A program made the position numbers and the translations under genes. The notes below the pieces were generated by a model. The model worked only from the letters and a program-made list of their open reading frames with translations, was not told the DNA's origin and did no database searches. Source: Galeruca laticollis (lineage: Eukaryota; Arthropoda; Insecta; Coleoptera; Chrysomelidae). Taken from it: a stretch of DNA of 64,000 bases. Positions 20,067-31,320 of this stretch are shown piece after piece. Numbering within the stretch: the first letter of the stretch is position 1; the number at the start of each line of letters is the position of its first letter. The stretch is taken from contig OY998176.1 in the NCBI GenBank assembly GCA_963921935.1, positions 48,881,813 to 48,945,812 of the forward strand. The letters run 5' to 3'.

Positions 20067-21136
20067 ATGAAAGATGAGCTCTTTTTAAATGCACCTACTG
20101 GTACGTACAAAATGATATCGGAGTTTGCGTTTACGAACAAATATTTATTTTGCCAATGGTTGCAGCATTTCAAGAACTACAGCAAGCCTATTGCAGAAAA
20201 TCCAATACCTCTAATCCTTGACAATCATTCTTCACACCGTGATTTCGAAGCCATACAGTTCTGCAGGAAAAATCACATATATTTACTCTCCTCACCAGCT
20301 CATGCAAGACACAGAATGCAACCGCTGGATATTGGTTACTTTGGCCCATTAAAGTGTGCTTACATCAGGGAGTTTGCTAAATGGATGGTAAATAACCCGG
20401 AAAACGTAAGAACACATATGCAACTTGCCAGATTGTTTAACTATGCTTACACCAGCGTTTCCACTATTGAAAAATCCTAGAACTCATTCAGAGCTTATGG
20501 AATCTATCCCTACAATCTAGATGATGACTTTGCGCCTTCCTGTATGACAGACACACCCCTTAATACAAATAATGTCCAGCCCAATGAAGAAATCGAGGGA
20601 AAAGTAGAAGAGTCCGAATCCTCTACCGGTGGAGAAGTGGAAGAACCCGAATCCTCTAAGAGTATTCCATTATAGGCAACACCACCACCGCTAGATATTG
20701 CCAATCTTTATATAGTATGTGAAGATGGGATACTTATATCACATAATATGCAAAATGTTGAAGAAGAGGCTTCAAATCGGTCAGTGCCAGTTTCAGAAAT
20801 TTTACCTTTGCCGAAAATAAAATGAAAAATCAAATCGTTGCAAATTCAGATGACAAAAGTCTGATATACTGTCTAGTACTCCATTCAAGGATGAGTTTCA
20901 AGAACTTGCTGAGATAATGAAAGATAAAGAAGAGAAGAAAGTTGAAGCAGCAAAATGAAAACTAGTTACCAGGGGCTCAAAACGTCAGAAAGTGAAGAAG
21001 TTGTAAAATATGAAAATGAAATGTGTCGAAGAGAATGTGGAGGCGTGTACTCAGAATCTTTGGAAGATGAAGACTGGATTATGTGTTCTTCCTGTAAAAG
21101 TTGGAGGAATGAATCATGCACCATGTATATAATATG
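20067..21136 (+). pseudogene. pogo/Jerky-like DDE_1 transposase, C-terminal part
   Basis: Starts mid-protein just after the (TA)n run. It has QWLQHFKNYSKPIAENPIPL, the catalytic ILDNHSSH and then RHRMQPLDIGYFGPLK with the third acidic residue. A TAG at 20478-20480 is followed in frame by FRAYGIYPYN. A low-complexity Glu/Ser region follows. The last 60 codons (to 21136) encode WIMCSSCKSWRNESC, a Cys-rich tail common in this family. The DNA-binding N-terminus is missing. Confidence 0.87.
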
Positions 21137-21306
21137 AGACTTTGTTTGTTTTCACTATTCAGAGTGAATATATTTAGTATTTTTCGCAAGTTGAACTTTT
21201 GTCATTTTATTAGCAATAACTATTGCAAACAATATTCTGTTTGATACTATGCAGTTTAATTTGTTCCAAAAATTGATCGAAATAATGCTCAATAATTAAG
21301 CAAGCG

Positions 21307-21693
21307 CTACACAATGTGGCAAATGTATTCCAACGTTAGACGCAGGACGCTTGACGCATCCTGTGGCTGCCTATCGAATGAAGTGAAACGAATTTCACGT
21401 AACCAACGTTGGACGCTTGCCACGTTCGGACTGTTGTCGGTATTTCTACACTCTTCAAAGAGTTGTTCGAGGAATAGCTGGAACGTCGGAAGCACAATGC
21501 AGCTAATCACCTGATGAGACATTTTAGATAAACATCTAAAACTGGTACAACTATAGCCACTAGCCATAAATCGAAGAGCAATTGCTATCGCTAAACGTTC
21601 CTCTATCGATATTGCCTTCCTCATATTTGTATCTTGCTTACGTATTTTTGGTTCAATTTTCATTAAAACAATATCAAACCCTTCAGCTGACAT
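21307..21693 (-). pseudogene. PIF/Harbinger nuclease (HARBI1-like), N-terminal fragment
   Basis: A 128-codon frame with FDIVLMKIEPKIRKQDTNMR, AISIEERLAIAIALRFMASG and YSCTSFRCLSKMSHQVISCI, the helical segment preceding the DDE domain in HARBI1-like nucleases. The catalytic domain is missing; the last ~45 codons (from about 21440 down) look unrelated. GC-rich motifs GACGCATCCTGTGG near 21352 and ACGCATCCTGTAGTG near 22099 may be end sequence of the element. Confidence 0.75.
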
Positions 21694-21699
21694 TAGACA

Positions 21700-23840
21700 G
21701 AAATTTTAGAATTTTCCTGACGGTTCTCTTCTTAGATCTTCGAACATATTTCCGCCACTTTATATAAAAATGTATTTATGAATATATACAACTTGAATTA
21801 AATATTTTATAAGTGTGTGCTGCTTCACAAACTATATTTCTATTTCGCTTCCACTTATTTACCCTGCTCTACTTCTATTAAAAGATGTCATCCACCAGCT
21901 CAAATCTTGCAAGACGAAATTATTAGCATGGCAGCCGCGACTGAAACCGTTCATGTTTGCACCATTTGCATCCATGTTGAAAAGTGTTTGACAAACGTTT
22001 GTCATAATTTGGTTTGATCTTTGTCACATTATCCAACAGAAACATTTTTGAATGAACCGCCAAACTTTTTGGAATAAACGTTGGTATCCAATATTGAACG
22101 CATCCTGTAGTGTCTGCTTTACTGTAGTAAAACGAGCATAAACGTTGTGGCCAAATGAACAGCGCATGCCGACTAAACTCATTTATATTTTGTTTTGATT
22201 CTGTTAAGTGATTATAAATTTAAAAAAGACGCTTCGTCTGAAATATCCATTTTTAGGCTTATTTCAACAAAATAGTTGGTTGACTTAGACATAAACGTAC
22301 AGTATATTATTATTTTCAATCGGTAGTGCGCCAATGCAGATCTGGTACCAAATCAGAAATGGATTTCTTAAGAAATAAATGAGATATCTTCCAAGCGGAA
22401 CCTGGGACTTTCTTATAAACACAACGGTCAGAAAATTGATTTTTTTGCTGTTCTCTCATTCATTCAAGTTGAAAATTATAGTCTGAAGGTAATTGATTTC
22501 TTGGATATTTAGTAATCGATGAGTGTTGCGTTATTTCTGGTTTTGTGATTATAATAAACGAACCGGTTTATGCTCTGTACTGTTTTCATTCAAGAAAAGT
22601 GATTATAAGGAATCTCTACCGTGAAAAAGGTACATTATAATGAGAAGGCAACGATAGTATTTTTTTCATAAAATATTCATTCCCTCCAAGAAGTGAAGAA
22701 AGGTTCATAAAAGTAGCTTGAAATCAGGTAAGCACGTACAGACATCTGCATTGTTGAAAATATTTTATTATTATTGTGAGAAAGTTTAACAACATGCAGT
22801 AGTGCACAATTCAAATTTGTAATAAAATTTTATTAGCCCTAAAGTAAAATATCCCTTGATAGCTAGATTAAAATACATTTAGAATTATTTTCTACGTTTC
22901 AGGTACCTTTCAAACAATTTAAAAATAGCTAACAGAGTATTTCATTGATATTTTCAATCCTCTATTTATAACAATAATTTATTGTAAATAGTTATTTGTG
23001 AAGATATGCATCTCAGAACTTTCACATTAATAAAATCAAAATTTAATTTTTCTGGTCTGGCTCAAAGGACGTGATAGTGGCTAGAGATCTCGATCCATCT
23101 AGTTTCCAGAAACCGAACAGTCACGTCACGATAGTTTATTTCCAAAAGATCATCTGCCATGATATAATAAATGTAAACAAAAGTAAGTGGGCAGTTAAGA
23201 GATTACTTCATGCTGCTGGATTATCTTCTCGAACTAGAGCTCCTGGTCCGTCGCTTTCCCGTGAATACAGGGCATCAGTAATAAGCTCCATAATTGAAAT
23301 ACTTCAGTGATTTCAATTGAATCACTGTCAATGTTTCATGGTTTGTGCCAAACTTTGTTTCAATTAACCCGTGATCTAACAATTGCACCAGAAATAGTTA
23401 TAGTTTCCAAATATAATGGACAGTAAATTCCTAATGTATTCAATTTAGTATTCAGCTAAAGAAGTATAGACCCTATGCATGTCTTACTATAATTGTTGAT
23501 CCTAACAGCCAAAACTATAAACGAAAGTAACAAATACAACTTATTGCTCATTAAAAGTGGTATATTTATAAAAAATGGATTATGCGGCATCAGAAAAAGT
23601 AGAAATATTTTCTGTTTCTCTGTTTTGCCAACTTAATAATCAAGGTAATTTTTGTATGTGGCAATGAAATACCAAGGTGCACTCTTTTTAATATATACTC
23701 CAAGAAATTAACTGTCTCGACCCTTAGTTCGTGGAATCTACTCATGTTACTGTTTTAAATGAAACTTACTGTTTCTAGATAATTCCACAATACCTATATT
23801 GAAAAAAATGTTAAAAATTCTACGAAATTTGACAATTGTT
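21700..23840. other. no firm feature; possible exon at 23071-23310
   Basis: About 2.1 kb with little structure. One open frame ending at TGA 23310 reads KWAVKRLLHAAGLSSRTRAP and SLSREYRASVISSIIEILQ, more protein-like than its surroundings. It has no ATG, and a stop lies 21 bases before it. It could be a gene-fragment exon or chance. A shared motif with the Harbinger remnant lies near 22099. Confidence 0.3.
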
Positions 23841-23880
23841 TCGATATTAAATATCATCGTGAGATGATATTTAATATCGA
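23841..23880. repeat. perfect 18-bp hairpin
   Basis: TCGATATTAAATATCATC, loop GTGA, then the exact reverse complement. No mismatches. Followed 28 bases later by a MITE-like end. Confidence 0.9.
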
Positions 23881-23908
23881 AAAAGGCCCTATCCGAACAT
23901 ATCATAAT

Positions 23909-24100
23909 ATACAGGGCGTTCTATTTAAAAAAAATATATTCTCATATTATATTCCGTAATGCAAAAACGCTACTAGTGTGCAAAGTATATTTTATTAAAA
24001 CTAATTTATAATCTTACAACTTTTATATAAAACTTATTATGTATCTGTATGCATAAGAGAAATAATGACGTGGTCAACTTGTAACCAATAACCCTGTATA
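23909..24100. mobile_element. MITE-like element, 192 bp
   Basis: TATACAGGG at 23909 and its reverse complement CCCTGTATA ending at 24100. Short inverted ends with TA at both borders fit a Tc1/mariner-type MITE. Similarity beyond nine bases is low. Confidence 0.45.
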
Positions 24101-24693
24101 CAACCTATAGTACATTAAGTTTCCTTTGATATAGTTAATACGTTTGAATGAGTGATTTATAATGTCCCCATAAAAAACTAATCAATTTAGTTGTTAATTA
24201 TAGCTGTAGGAAGAAGTGATTAATAGATTCCTTTTTGACATGCAATTTGATATTATATATTCACATAGTTTGCCTGATGTAATGATTTTAATAGATGCAA
24301 ATAGGGGAACCTGGCCTAAAATGACATACCATTGTAAAATGACACATTTGAAGTTTCTTTAAGTGGGCAACATTGCTTCAATCATTCATGAAATCATGCG
24401 CCGTCTAGTGTGTTGAAACCGTTAAGTGCAGTGGGTTAGTGTAGAATATTTGTTGGCGCAATCTTTCGCGTACAGAAAAAAATCTGCACCATCATAGTTT
24501 TGCTTATTTACGAGTTCCAGGTAACTATATGTCCTTCTTATACACGGAAAAAAAATATTAGAGAGCTCTCACATTTCGCGTCTACAAATTTGTTGGTGAA
24601 ATGCACTTGGGTAAATTGACATGTGATATGACATTTTACCCAGGTTGTAGTAATTTTGTGATTTTAATAGCTAAAGGTGCCTAATTGTTTCAG

Positions 24694-25410
24694 TATGGTA
24701 GGACAATACCAAAGAAAAAGTACACGTCAGTCATGTGATCCAGTGCAAATGCAGAGAACCATTGATGCTGTGTAAAATAGTGAAATGGGAGGGATGGAGG
24801 CATCAAAAACTTTGAATATGCCTCAAGCTATATTGAGAAGAAGATTTTCGCGTAAAAGTAAAATAATTACAGGCATTGACGAGGACCTTGGCCGTTATGA
24901 AATAACGTTTATCGCTGAACTAAAAAGACGCTTGATATCATATACAATCCTTGGAGTTCAGTTTGTTTGGCTTACATTGTAATGATGTTCGTTCTGTGCC
25001 ATACCAGTTAATGTAACGGAATGGAACAACAAGTCGTTCTAACAGAACTACTAAAATGGTTGGCTGGGATTGGTTGCGTGGATTTAGGTCTAGGAATCCA
25101 GATATATAACTGAGGAATCCTGAAGCAACCTCAGCTGCAAGAGCGCACTCCTTTAATAAACCCCAAGTGACTGCTTTATTAAAATACTGGAAGAAACAAT
25201 TCAGAAACACAAGATTAATCTCACACGAATCTGGAATGTGAATGAATCATGCCTATCCACAGTACAAAAACCGGATAAACTGATGTTTGCTACAAAAGGC
25301 CGTAGACAAATGTAGAAAGAGGGCAACACAAACAATTGTTGCCTGCATGAGCTCAGCTGGTCATTTTATTCCTCACACGCTTATATTTCCCAGTGTAACG
25401 CGTAAAATTG
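24694..25410 (+). pseudogene. pogo transposase, N-terminal and first catalytic segment
   Basis: ATG 24694 starts MVGQYQRKSTRQSCD, then a premature TAA, then GGMEASKTLNMPQAILRRRF, a psq-type helix-turn-helix. After several stops the first part of the DDE domain is readable at about 25165-25400: IWNVNESCLSTVQKP, where Asn stands where the first catalytic Asp is usual, and FATKGRRQM, ACMSSAGHFIPHTLIFPS. It ends where foreign sequence begins near 25411. Confidence 0.78.
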
Positions 25411-25851
25411 CCCGACCGCTAGGAACATCGGTTGGTATACCTGCCATAAACGGGCTTCCGCTCATAATTTCGACTAGGAGAGTAGTCCTATCAGAACTGT
25501 CCTGGAAGGTAGAGGTGTGACTTAGGATTTACCCTCCGGCGGCCAATGGTACTAGAGGTAGTAAAATTTTTAGCCATTGAGACCGTGGAACGGTGGGTAA
25601 TTCTCTACTCACCGGGCGATTCAAGTCCAGAATATCAACAATCTGGTTTTTTTAATGGATTGGTTTTTATTGATTCGCTGATTGCTGGGCGTGCAATTTT
25701 GTCCACTTCTATAACAGGAACTTGGTAGAAGTTTTACCTATCCACTCAACTGGATCTAAGCCGGAAGAGCTAGAATTTTCTTTTTCTGGGCATCGTCATC
25801 TAGGGATTCGACTACTGTATCCTGTAACTACGTGTACAATTATTTTCTTTC
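25411..25851. other. unassigned segment inside the pogo element
   Basis: A higher-GC block (about 25411-25640) without a recognised protein, followed by AT-rich DNA up to the Copia target site. Probably a fragment of another repeat. Confidence 0.3.
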
Positions 25852-26110
25852 TATTGGTTATTAAGCAAAAATTATATTCAGATATTTAGATTGTTTATCC
25901 TAAATGGACTCGCCTTTCTAAAAGCCGAGTCAGGAATTTTACAAATAATGTATCGTGTTTAGTTTTCTTTAAATATGACTGTAACTAATATTCTATATAG
26001 TTAGTCGTTGCGAAGTAGTCCTAGAAAGACTTACAAATTACGGCTCGAAGTAAATAAAACTATTTAGACTTTTATCTGTGTTTCACTGAGATCCATTATA
26101 CCTTTCATTA
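25852..26110 (+). repeat. Copia 5' LTR
   Basis: 259 bases, starting right after target CTTTC and ending immediately before the primer-binding site. Confidence 0.93.
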
Positions 26111-26126
26111 GGTTATGGGCCCAGTC
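26111..26126 (+). promoter_or_regulatory. Copia primer-binding site
   Basis: GGTTATGGGCCCAGTC directly abuts the 5' LTR. It is the same type as in Drosophila copia, complementary to an internal part of initiator tRNA-Met (half-tRNA priming). Confidence 0.85.
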
Positions 26127-26186
26127 ACCGATTGTGATTGTGCGTGAGTTTCAGTTGTTCAGTTGAAATAAAAAAAATAAATAACA

Positions 26187-29100
26187 ATGGCGAGTGGCGC
26201 GTCAACTGTGATGAAACGGAATTTAAAACTCTTTAATGGAGAAAACTATTTAATGTGGAAATTTAGACTTTTGGAAATAATCGAACAAGAAGGTGCGAGT
26301 AGAGTGCTGAACGAGGTACCTTGATTGAATATTTGGACGATATCACACTGTCGCAATTACCTCCAGGACGGGCGACAGCTCGACAAATCTTAGAAAAGTT
26401 CGATGGACTATATGCTTGCAAAAAGGTATCCACACAACTATGTGTCCAAGATCGATTGTTTAACTGCCAACTAAAGCCCGATACATCAATGAAGATACAC
26501 ATGCTGGAAATTGAAGAAACGGTGCGTGATTTAACTGTATGTGGCTTGGAAGTGAACGAGACAACAAAAGTATGGTATATGCTCAACTCACTACCTTTAA
26601 GTTATGCACCAATTAAAGCTGCAATAAAAACAATGTCAGATGATAGACTTACATTGGCCTTTGTAAAAGGAATGCTTCTTGACCACGAGGAATATCTAGC
26701 GAGAGAAAATAATGATACAACAACTAAAGCTCTTCATTTTCGTAGTACAAACGACAAAGGGTGGAAGAAAGAAAAACATTTTCCAAAAAATAAAACATTT
26801 AAAAACAAACAGGTGCAAAAATGTTTCCATTGTGGTAGGAAAAACCACCTTAAACGTGATTGCTTCTTCTACAAACAGAGTTTGAAGACGTATCAAAAAC
26901 CTCACTATCAAAAGAAGAAAAACAATCATCAGGAGACTAGTGCTAATGTGTCTGCAGCAGTAGAGGAACCGTTTGCCTTTATGTGTACTAATGATTCAAA
27001 TTACGAAGAAAAAAGATCAGGACGTTTTATATTAGACTCTGGTGCGACCGAGCATATTATCAACGATTTGGGGCTCTTCACAGAACACAGACAGCTAGCG
27101 AAGCCAATTTGCATAACCGTGGCGAAGAAAGGTGCAACCATCGAGGCGACACATATTGGGCAAGTGGAAATCAACACAACCCTTGGCTACAATGGAACAT
27201 TGAAGGATGTCCTCTACAGCAGCAGTGTACCTGCCAACCTCATCTCAGTGAGGCGTATCCAGGAGGCTGGGATGTCAGTCGTGTTCACGGAAACTGGCAA
27301 CGTGGAAATCAAAAGGGGAAGCACGACAATGATAAAAGGTAAGCGCATAAATAATTTGTATATTATTGAGATTATAATAAAAAATGCGCGAAATACAGCA
27401 CGGGCCGCAGGCCAAGTGGCTGCTGTTAAAAGTATTGACAAAAATATATTGTGGCATGAACGAATGGGCCACATGAGTAAAGAAAATTTTTTAAAATTTA
27501 AAGAAAATGAACTTGCAAGAGATAATATTTATTTAAAAAATATAAATCCCATAAATTCAGTTTGTGAAGCGTGCATAAGCGGAAAACAAACACGCCTTCC
27601 TTTCGCTAAAATAAAAGATAAACGTCATATTAAAAGACCGCTATTTATTGTTCATTCAGACGTATGTGGTCCAATAACACCATCTACGATAGATGATAAA
27701 AATTATTTTGTAAACTTTATAGATGAATATACTCATTATACCGTAACCTATTTAATGTCAAAGGAATCTGAAGCCTTTACTTATTTTAAAGATTACGCTG
27801 CAGAAGGCGAAGCCCATTTTAATACGAAAATAGTCAATTTATATTGCGATAACGGTCGAGAATATTTATCTGGCGAAATGAAGGAGTATTGTAAACAAAA
27901 AGGAATAACATATCATCTTACGGTGCCATATACTCCGCAACAAAACGGTGTGGCGGAACGGATGAATCGAACTTTAACCGAAAAAGCACGTGCAATGGTA
28001 TATAGCTCGGGTTTAGACAAACGATTTTGGGGCGAAGCAGTTTTAACTGCAACTTACTTAGTAAATAGGTCACCTACTAAAGCCATAAAATTTAATAAAA
28101 CTCCCTACGAGATGTGGCATGATAGAAAACCGAAATTAAGTATTTTAAAAATATTTGGCTCTACAGCTTATGTACATAATAAAACAAAAACAAAAAAACT
28201 TGATAGTAAATCATCTAAGGGAATTTTTGTGGGTAACGTGCCAAATGGATATAAGATTTTTGATTCAGAATCGAAAAAATTCATAGTTGCACGAGATGTA
28301 ATTTTTGATGAAGTTACATACAAAGCATCAAGACAAGAAATCGATGATCAAATAAAAATTGGTGCCAAAAATGTATCAATAGGCACAGATAATTTATCAG
28401 CAGGAGGTAATGCTGATAGTGATGCTGGTGATAAAATCTCCCCTGGTAAAACGGATAATAAAATATGCGATCAAACCCTTATAAAAAAGGTTGTCCCTGA
28501 AAATTGCATTAAAGGTCTAACATCTAAAATGAAGGATGTCCCTGAACATATAAGTACGAACTCAGATAGTTCTGATATAACTCCGTGTAAATTAAGAAAG
28601 TTAAATAATAATGCGCAGGAAATAAGAAGGAGTGAGAGATTAAAAGCTAAACCAATAATATCTTACGATTGCGAAGAAGATGATTTTGAATTTAAAAATT
28701 ACTTAATAGCTGGTCAAATATTGGAAAATGAAATTCCAAAGTGTTTTCAAGATGTAGCTAAAAGTAAATTTAGAGTTGAATGGGAAAAAGCCATAAAAGA
28801 TGAGTTAAAATCATTAGATCAAAATAAAACGTGGACGCTAGTACAAAAGCCAAATAACGTAAATATCGTCGACTGCAAATGGGTGTTTACAATAAAAGGC
28901 GATAGTAATGGAAATTGGGTCAAATATAAAGCTCGCTTGGTAGTGCGCGGTTTTAGCCAAAGAAAAATGTTAGATTACGATGAAACGTTCGCGCCGGTAG
29001 CGCGAATCAGCACTTTTAGATGTTTGCTTGTGTTCGCAAATCAAAATGAGCTGTTAGTTCATCAAATGGATGTGAAGACAGCATTTTTGAATGGAACATT

Positions 29101-30230
29101 AAAAGAAAACATTTACATAAGAGTACCTGACGGTGTTGTAGTTAATGCAAATAATGTTATAGGTAAATTAAAATAAGTCTTTATACGGCTTAAAACAATC
29201 TGCTCGATGTTGGTTTGAATGTTTTAATAACGTATTAATTGAAAAAGGATTTGTAAATTCAGCAGCAGATAATTGTTTATATTTTTTGAACAGAGGAAAT
29301 GTCAATAAAAATATCTACGTAATTTTATATGTGGATGATTGCAACTAAAGATAACAATACAATTAATAATTTTAAACAGTTTTTAATGAAACAATTTGAT
29401 ATGGTTGATTTACAAGAAATTAATTATTTTTTGGGTATAAGAATAAGCAGATCAAACTCAGAAATTTCACTTGATCAAACAACGTATTTAAAGTCTGTAT
29501 TACAAAAATATAATTTGAGTAATTGCAACCCCGTCAGTACACCATTACCAGTAAAATTAAACTATACCGCATTAAATTCAGAGGATAGTTATGATGCACC
29601 TTGTAGAAATGTAATTGGCTGTAAATTTACTAAGTAGGTACCAAACTAAAAATAATAAAGAATTATGGTTATTCTTAAAGCGGGTATTAAGATATGTAAA
29701 AGGAACGATTAATATTAAATTGGTATATAGAAGAATTGACAATTATGCACAAATATTAACAGGGTGTGTTGATGCTGATTGGGCAAATAATGAAGTTGAT
29801 CGCCGAAGTACAACGGGCTGTTTATTTAAACTGTATGACAATTGTATAGTAACTTGGATTACACGGCGACAGAATTCGGTTGCAGCGTCGTCAACCGAAG
29901 CGGAATATATGGCCGTTTTTGAGGCTGTAAAAGAAACCCTATGGCTAATATCTTTATTTGTCAGTATTAATGTCAATATGTTTAAACCAATAATTTTATA
30001 TGAAGACAACCAAAGTTGTACAGCAATGTCAAATAATCCCGTAAGTCACAAACGTTCTAAACATATCGACATTTAATATCATTTTACGAGGGAACAAACA
30101 AGTAGAGAACAAGATGATCTGTTTGAAATATTTGTCCACAGGTAATCAAGAAGCTGATTTATTGACAAAGTCGTTGCCACCACAGCAGTTCAAGGAACTG
30201 AGAAAGAAAATGGGATTAGAAGAAAAATAA
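26187..30230 (+). pseudogene. Copia gag-pol polyprotein
   Basis: ATG 26187 opens gag (KRNLKLFNGENYLMWKFRLL), which loses frame near 26310 with an apparent internal deletion. The long frame 26321-29176 then holds a CCHC zinc knuckle (CFHCGRKNHLKRDC, about 26822), protease FILDSGATEHI (about 27030), the GAG-pre-integrase WHERMGHMS, integrase with DVCGP, DNGREYL and GVAERMNRTL, and the start of reverse transcriptase. The frame breaks at 29176 just before SLYGLKQSARCW. Next to YVDD (about 29330) 5 bases seem missing. Another deletion lies at about 29620. RNase H keeps CVDADWA, STEAEYMA and EDNQS. A stop at 30074 (HIDI*) and the tail to 30230 finish it. Not functional without repair. Confidence 0.93.
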
Positions 30231-30384
30231 TGTTCACATTATAAAATTCTTTTTATTACTGATTTAGAAATTTAAGTGTTAATGATCTGGTTAGGTTTTG
30301 TGAGGTTTCCCTAACCCAAGCAACAGATGTTGGATCATTGTGAATTTCCCAGGAAGTCGTAAATTAATAAGTTTTTCCTCATAT

Positions 30385-30400
30385 ATTTTTTGAGGGGGTG
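30385..30400 (+). promoter_or_regulatory. Copia polypurine tract
   Basis: TTTTTTGAGGGGGTG immediately precedes the 3' LTR; primes plus-strand synthesis in this family. Confidence 0.8.
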
Positions 30401-30660
30401 TATTGGTTATTAAGCAAAAATTATATTCAGATATTTAGATTGTTTATCCTAAATGGACTCGCTTTTCTAAAAGCCGAGTCAGGAGTTTTACAAATAACGT
30501 ATGGTGTTTAGTTTTCTTTAAATATGACTGTAACTAATATTCTATATAGTTAATCATTGCGAAGTAGTCCTAGAAAGACTTACAAATTACGGCTCGAAGT
30601 AAATAAAACTATTTAGACTTTTTATCTGTGTTTCACTGAGATCCATTATACCTTTCATTA
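30401..30660 (+). repeat. Copia 3' LTR
   Basis: 260 bases, followed by the target duplicate CTTTC at 30661. Confidence 0.93.
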
Positions 30661-30665
30661 CTTTC

Positions 30666-31320
30666 ATATCGTTTTTTCATTATCATTTTATACTATTTAC
30701 TTTCTAACAGTGGCCTTCAGCTTTGAAACTTTTGTTAACCCTTTTTTTAATTAATTTTTTTATTTTAATATTTATTACTTTGCTACAATTAGTGCTTTTG
30801 ATAATTTAACTACAGTAAATCCATTTCTTCTCTTTTTTGCGGTCTTCATACTCGAAGTAGCCTTTCTTTTTTTTACGTAAAATTCACTTGTAATTTTGCA
30901 TATAATATACGTAACAAACGTAATTTCTCGTATACCACGGTACGTACCTTGGCGATACGCCATATATTTTTTTTTATTACTGTTACACATTTCAGCCATT
31001 GATTTGGGGTAATTGTTCATGAACCATTTGAATGTTTCACTGTAACGGATTTTTGATATTTCCACGGTTTCATTAATTGTGTAATTTAGCTTTCTGATAT
31101 TTTTACTCTTCTATTGATTATTTCAATTTACTTTGACATTTTTTGATCAATCAGTATTGTGAAAGTGTTAAAGTGGTTTTTTGGCCTTCGGCCCTATCTA
31201 TAATCTGAATATGTAGCCTTCAGCTAAGGGCGTAGGTAAATTGCGCACAGTGGTCATGAAGTTTCCCAAAATTGGGAAGGGTTCGTCAGGTAGTTGCAGC
31301 CAGGGGATTAAGTCTCTGTA
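30666..31320. other. no firm feature between Copia and mariner
   Basis: AT-rich. A 96-codon minus-strand frame (30775-31065), Lys-rich, is unrecognised. AGGTAAATTGCGCACAGTGGTCA near 31231 matches the end of the MITE at 33781, so an end fragment of that family is here. Confidence 0.35.

Larger units (their letters stand above)
25852..30660 (+). mobile_element. Ty1/Copia LTR retrotransposon
   Basis: Complete 4.8-kb insertion. LTRs of 259 and 260 bases begin TATTGGTTATT and end TTTCATTA. The 5-bp target duplication CTTTC lies at 25847-25851 and 30661-30665. LTRs differ at six bases plus one indel by my count (about 98% identity), indicating a fairly recent insertion. The coding region is nevertheless broken at several places. 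Confidence 0.95.

Noticed and set aside
23071..23310. Host exon
   Set aside because: Protein-like composition but no ATG, no clear partner exons and no family recognised; kept only as a note.
24541..24560. ACACGGAAAAAA motif as an end of the 49.3-kb element family
   Set aside because: Only a short A-rich match, and the motif also appears in the THAP coding exon near 63687.
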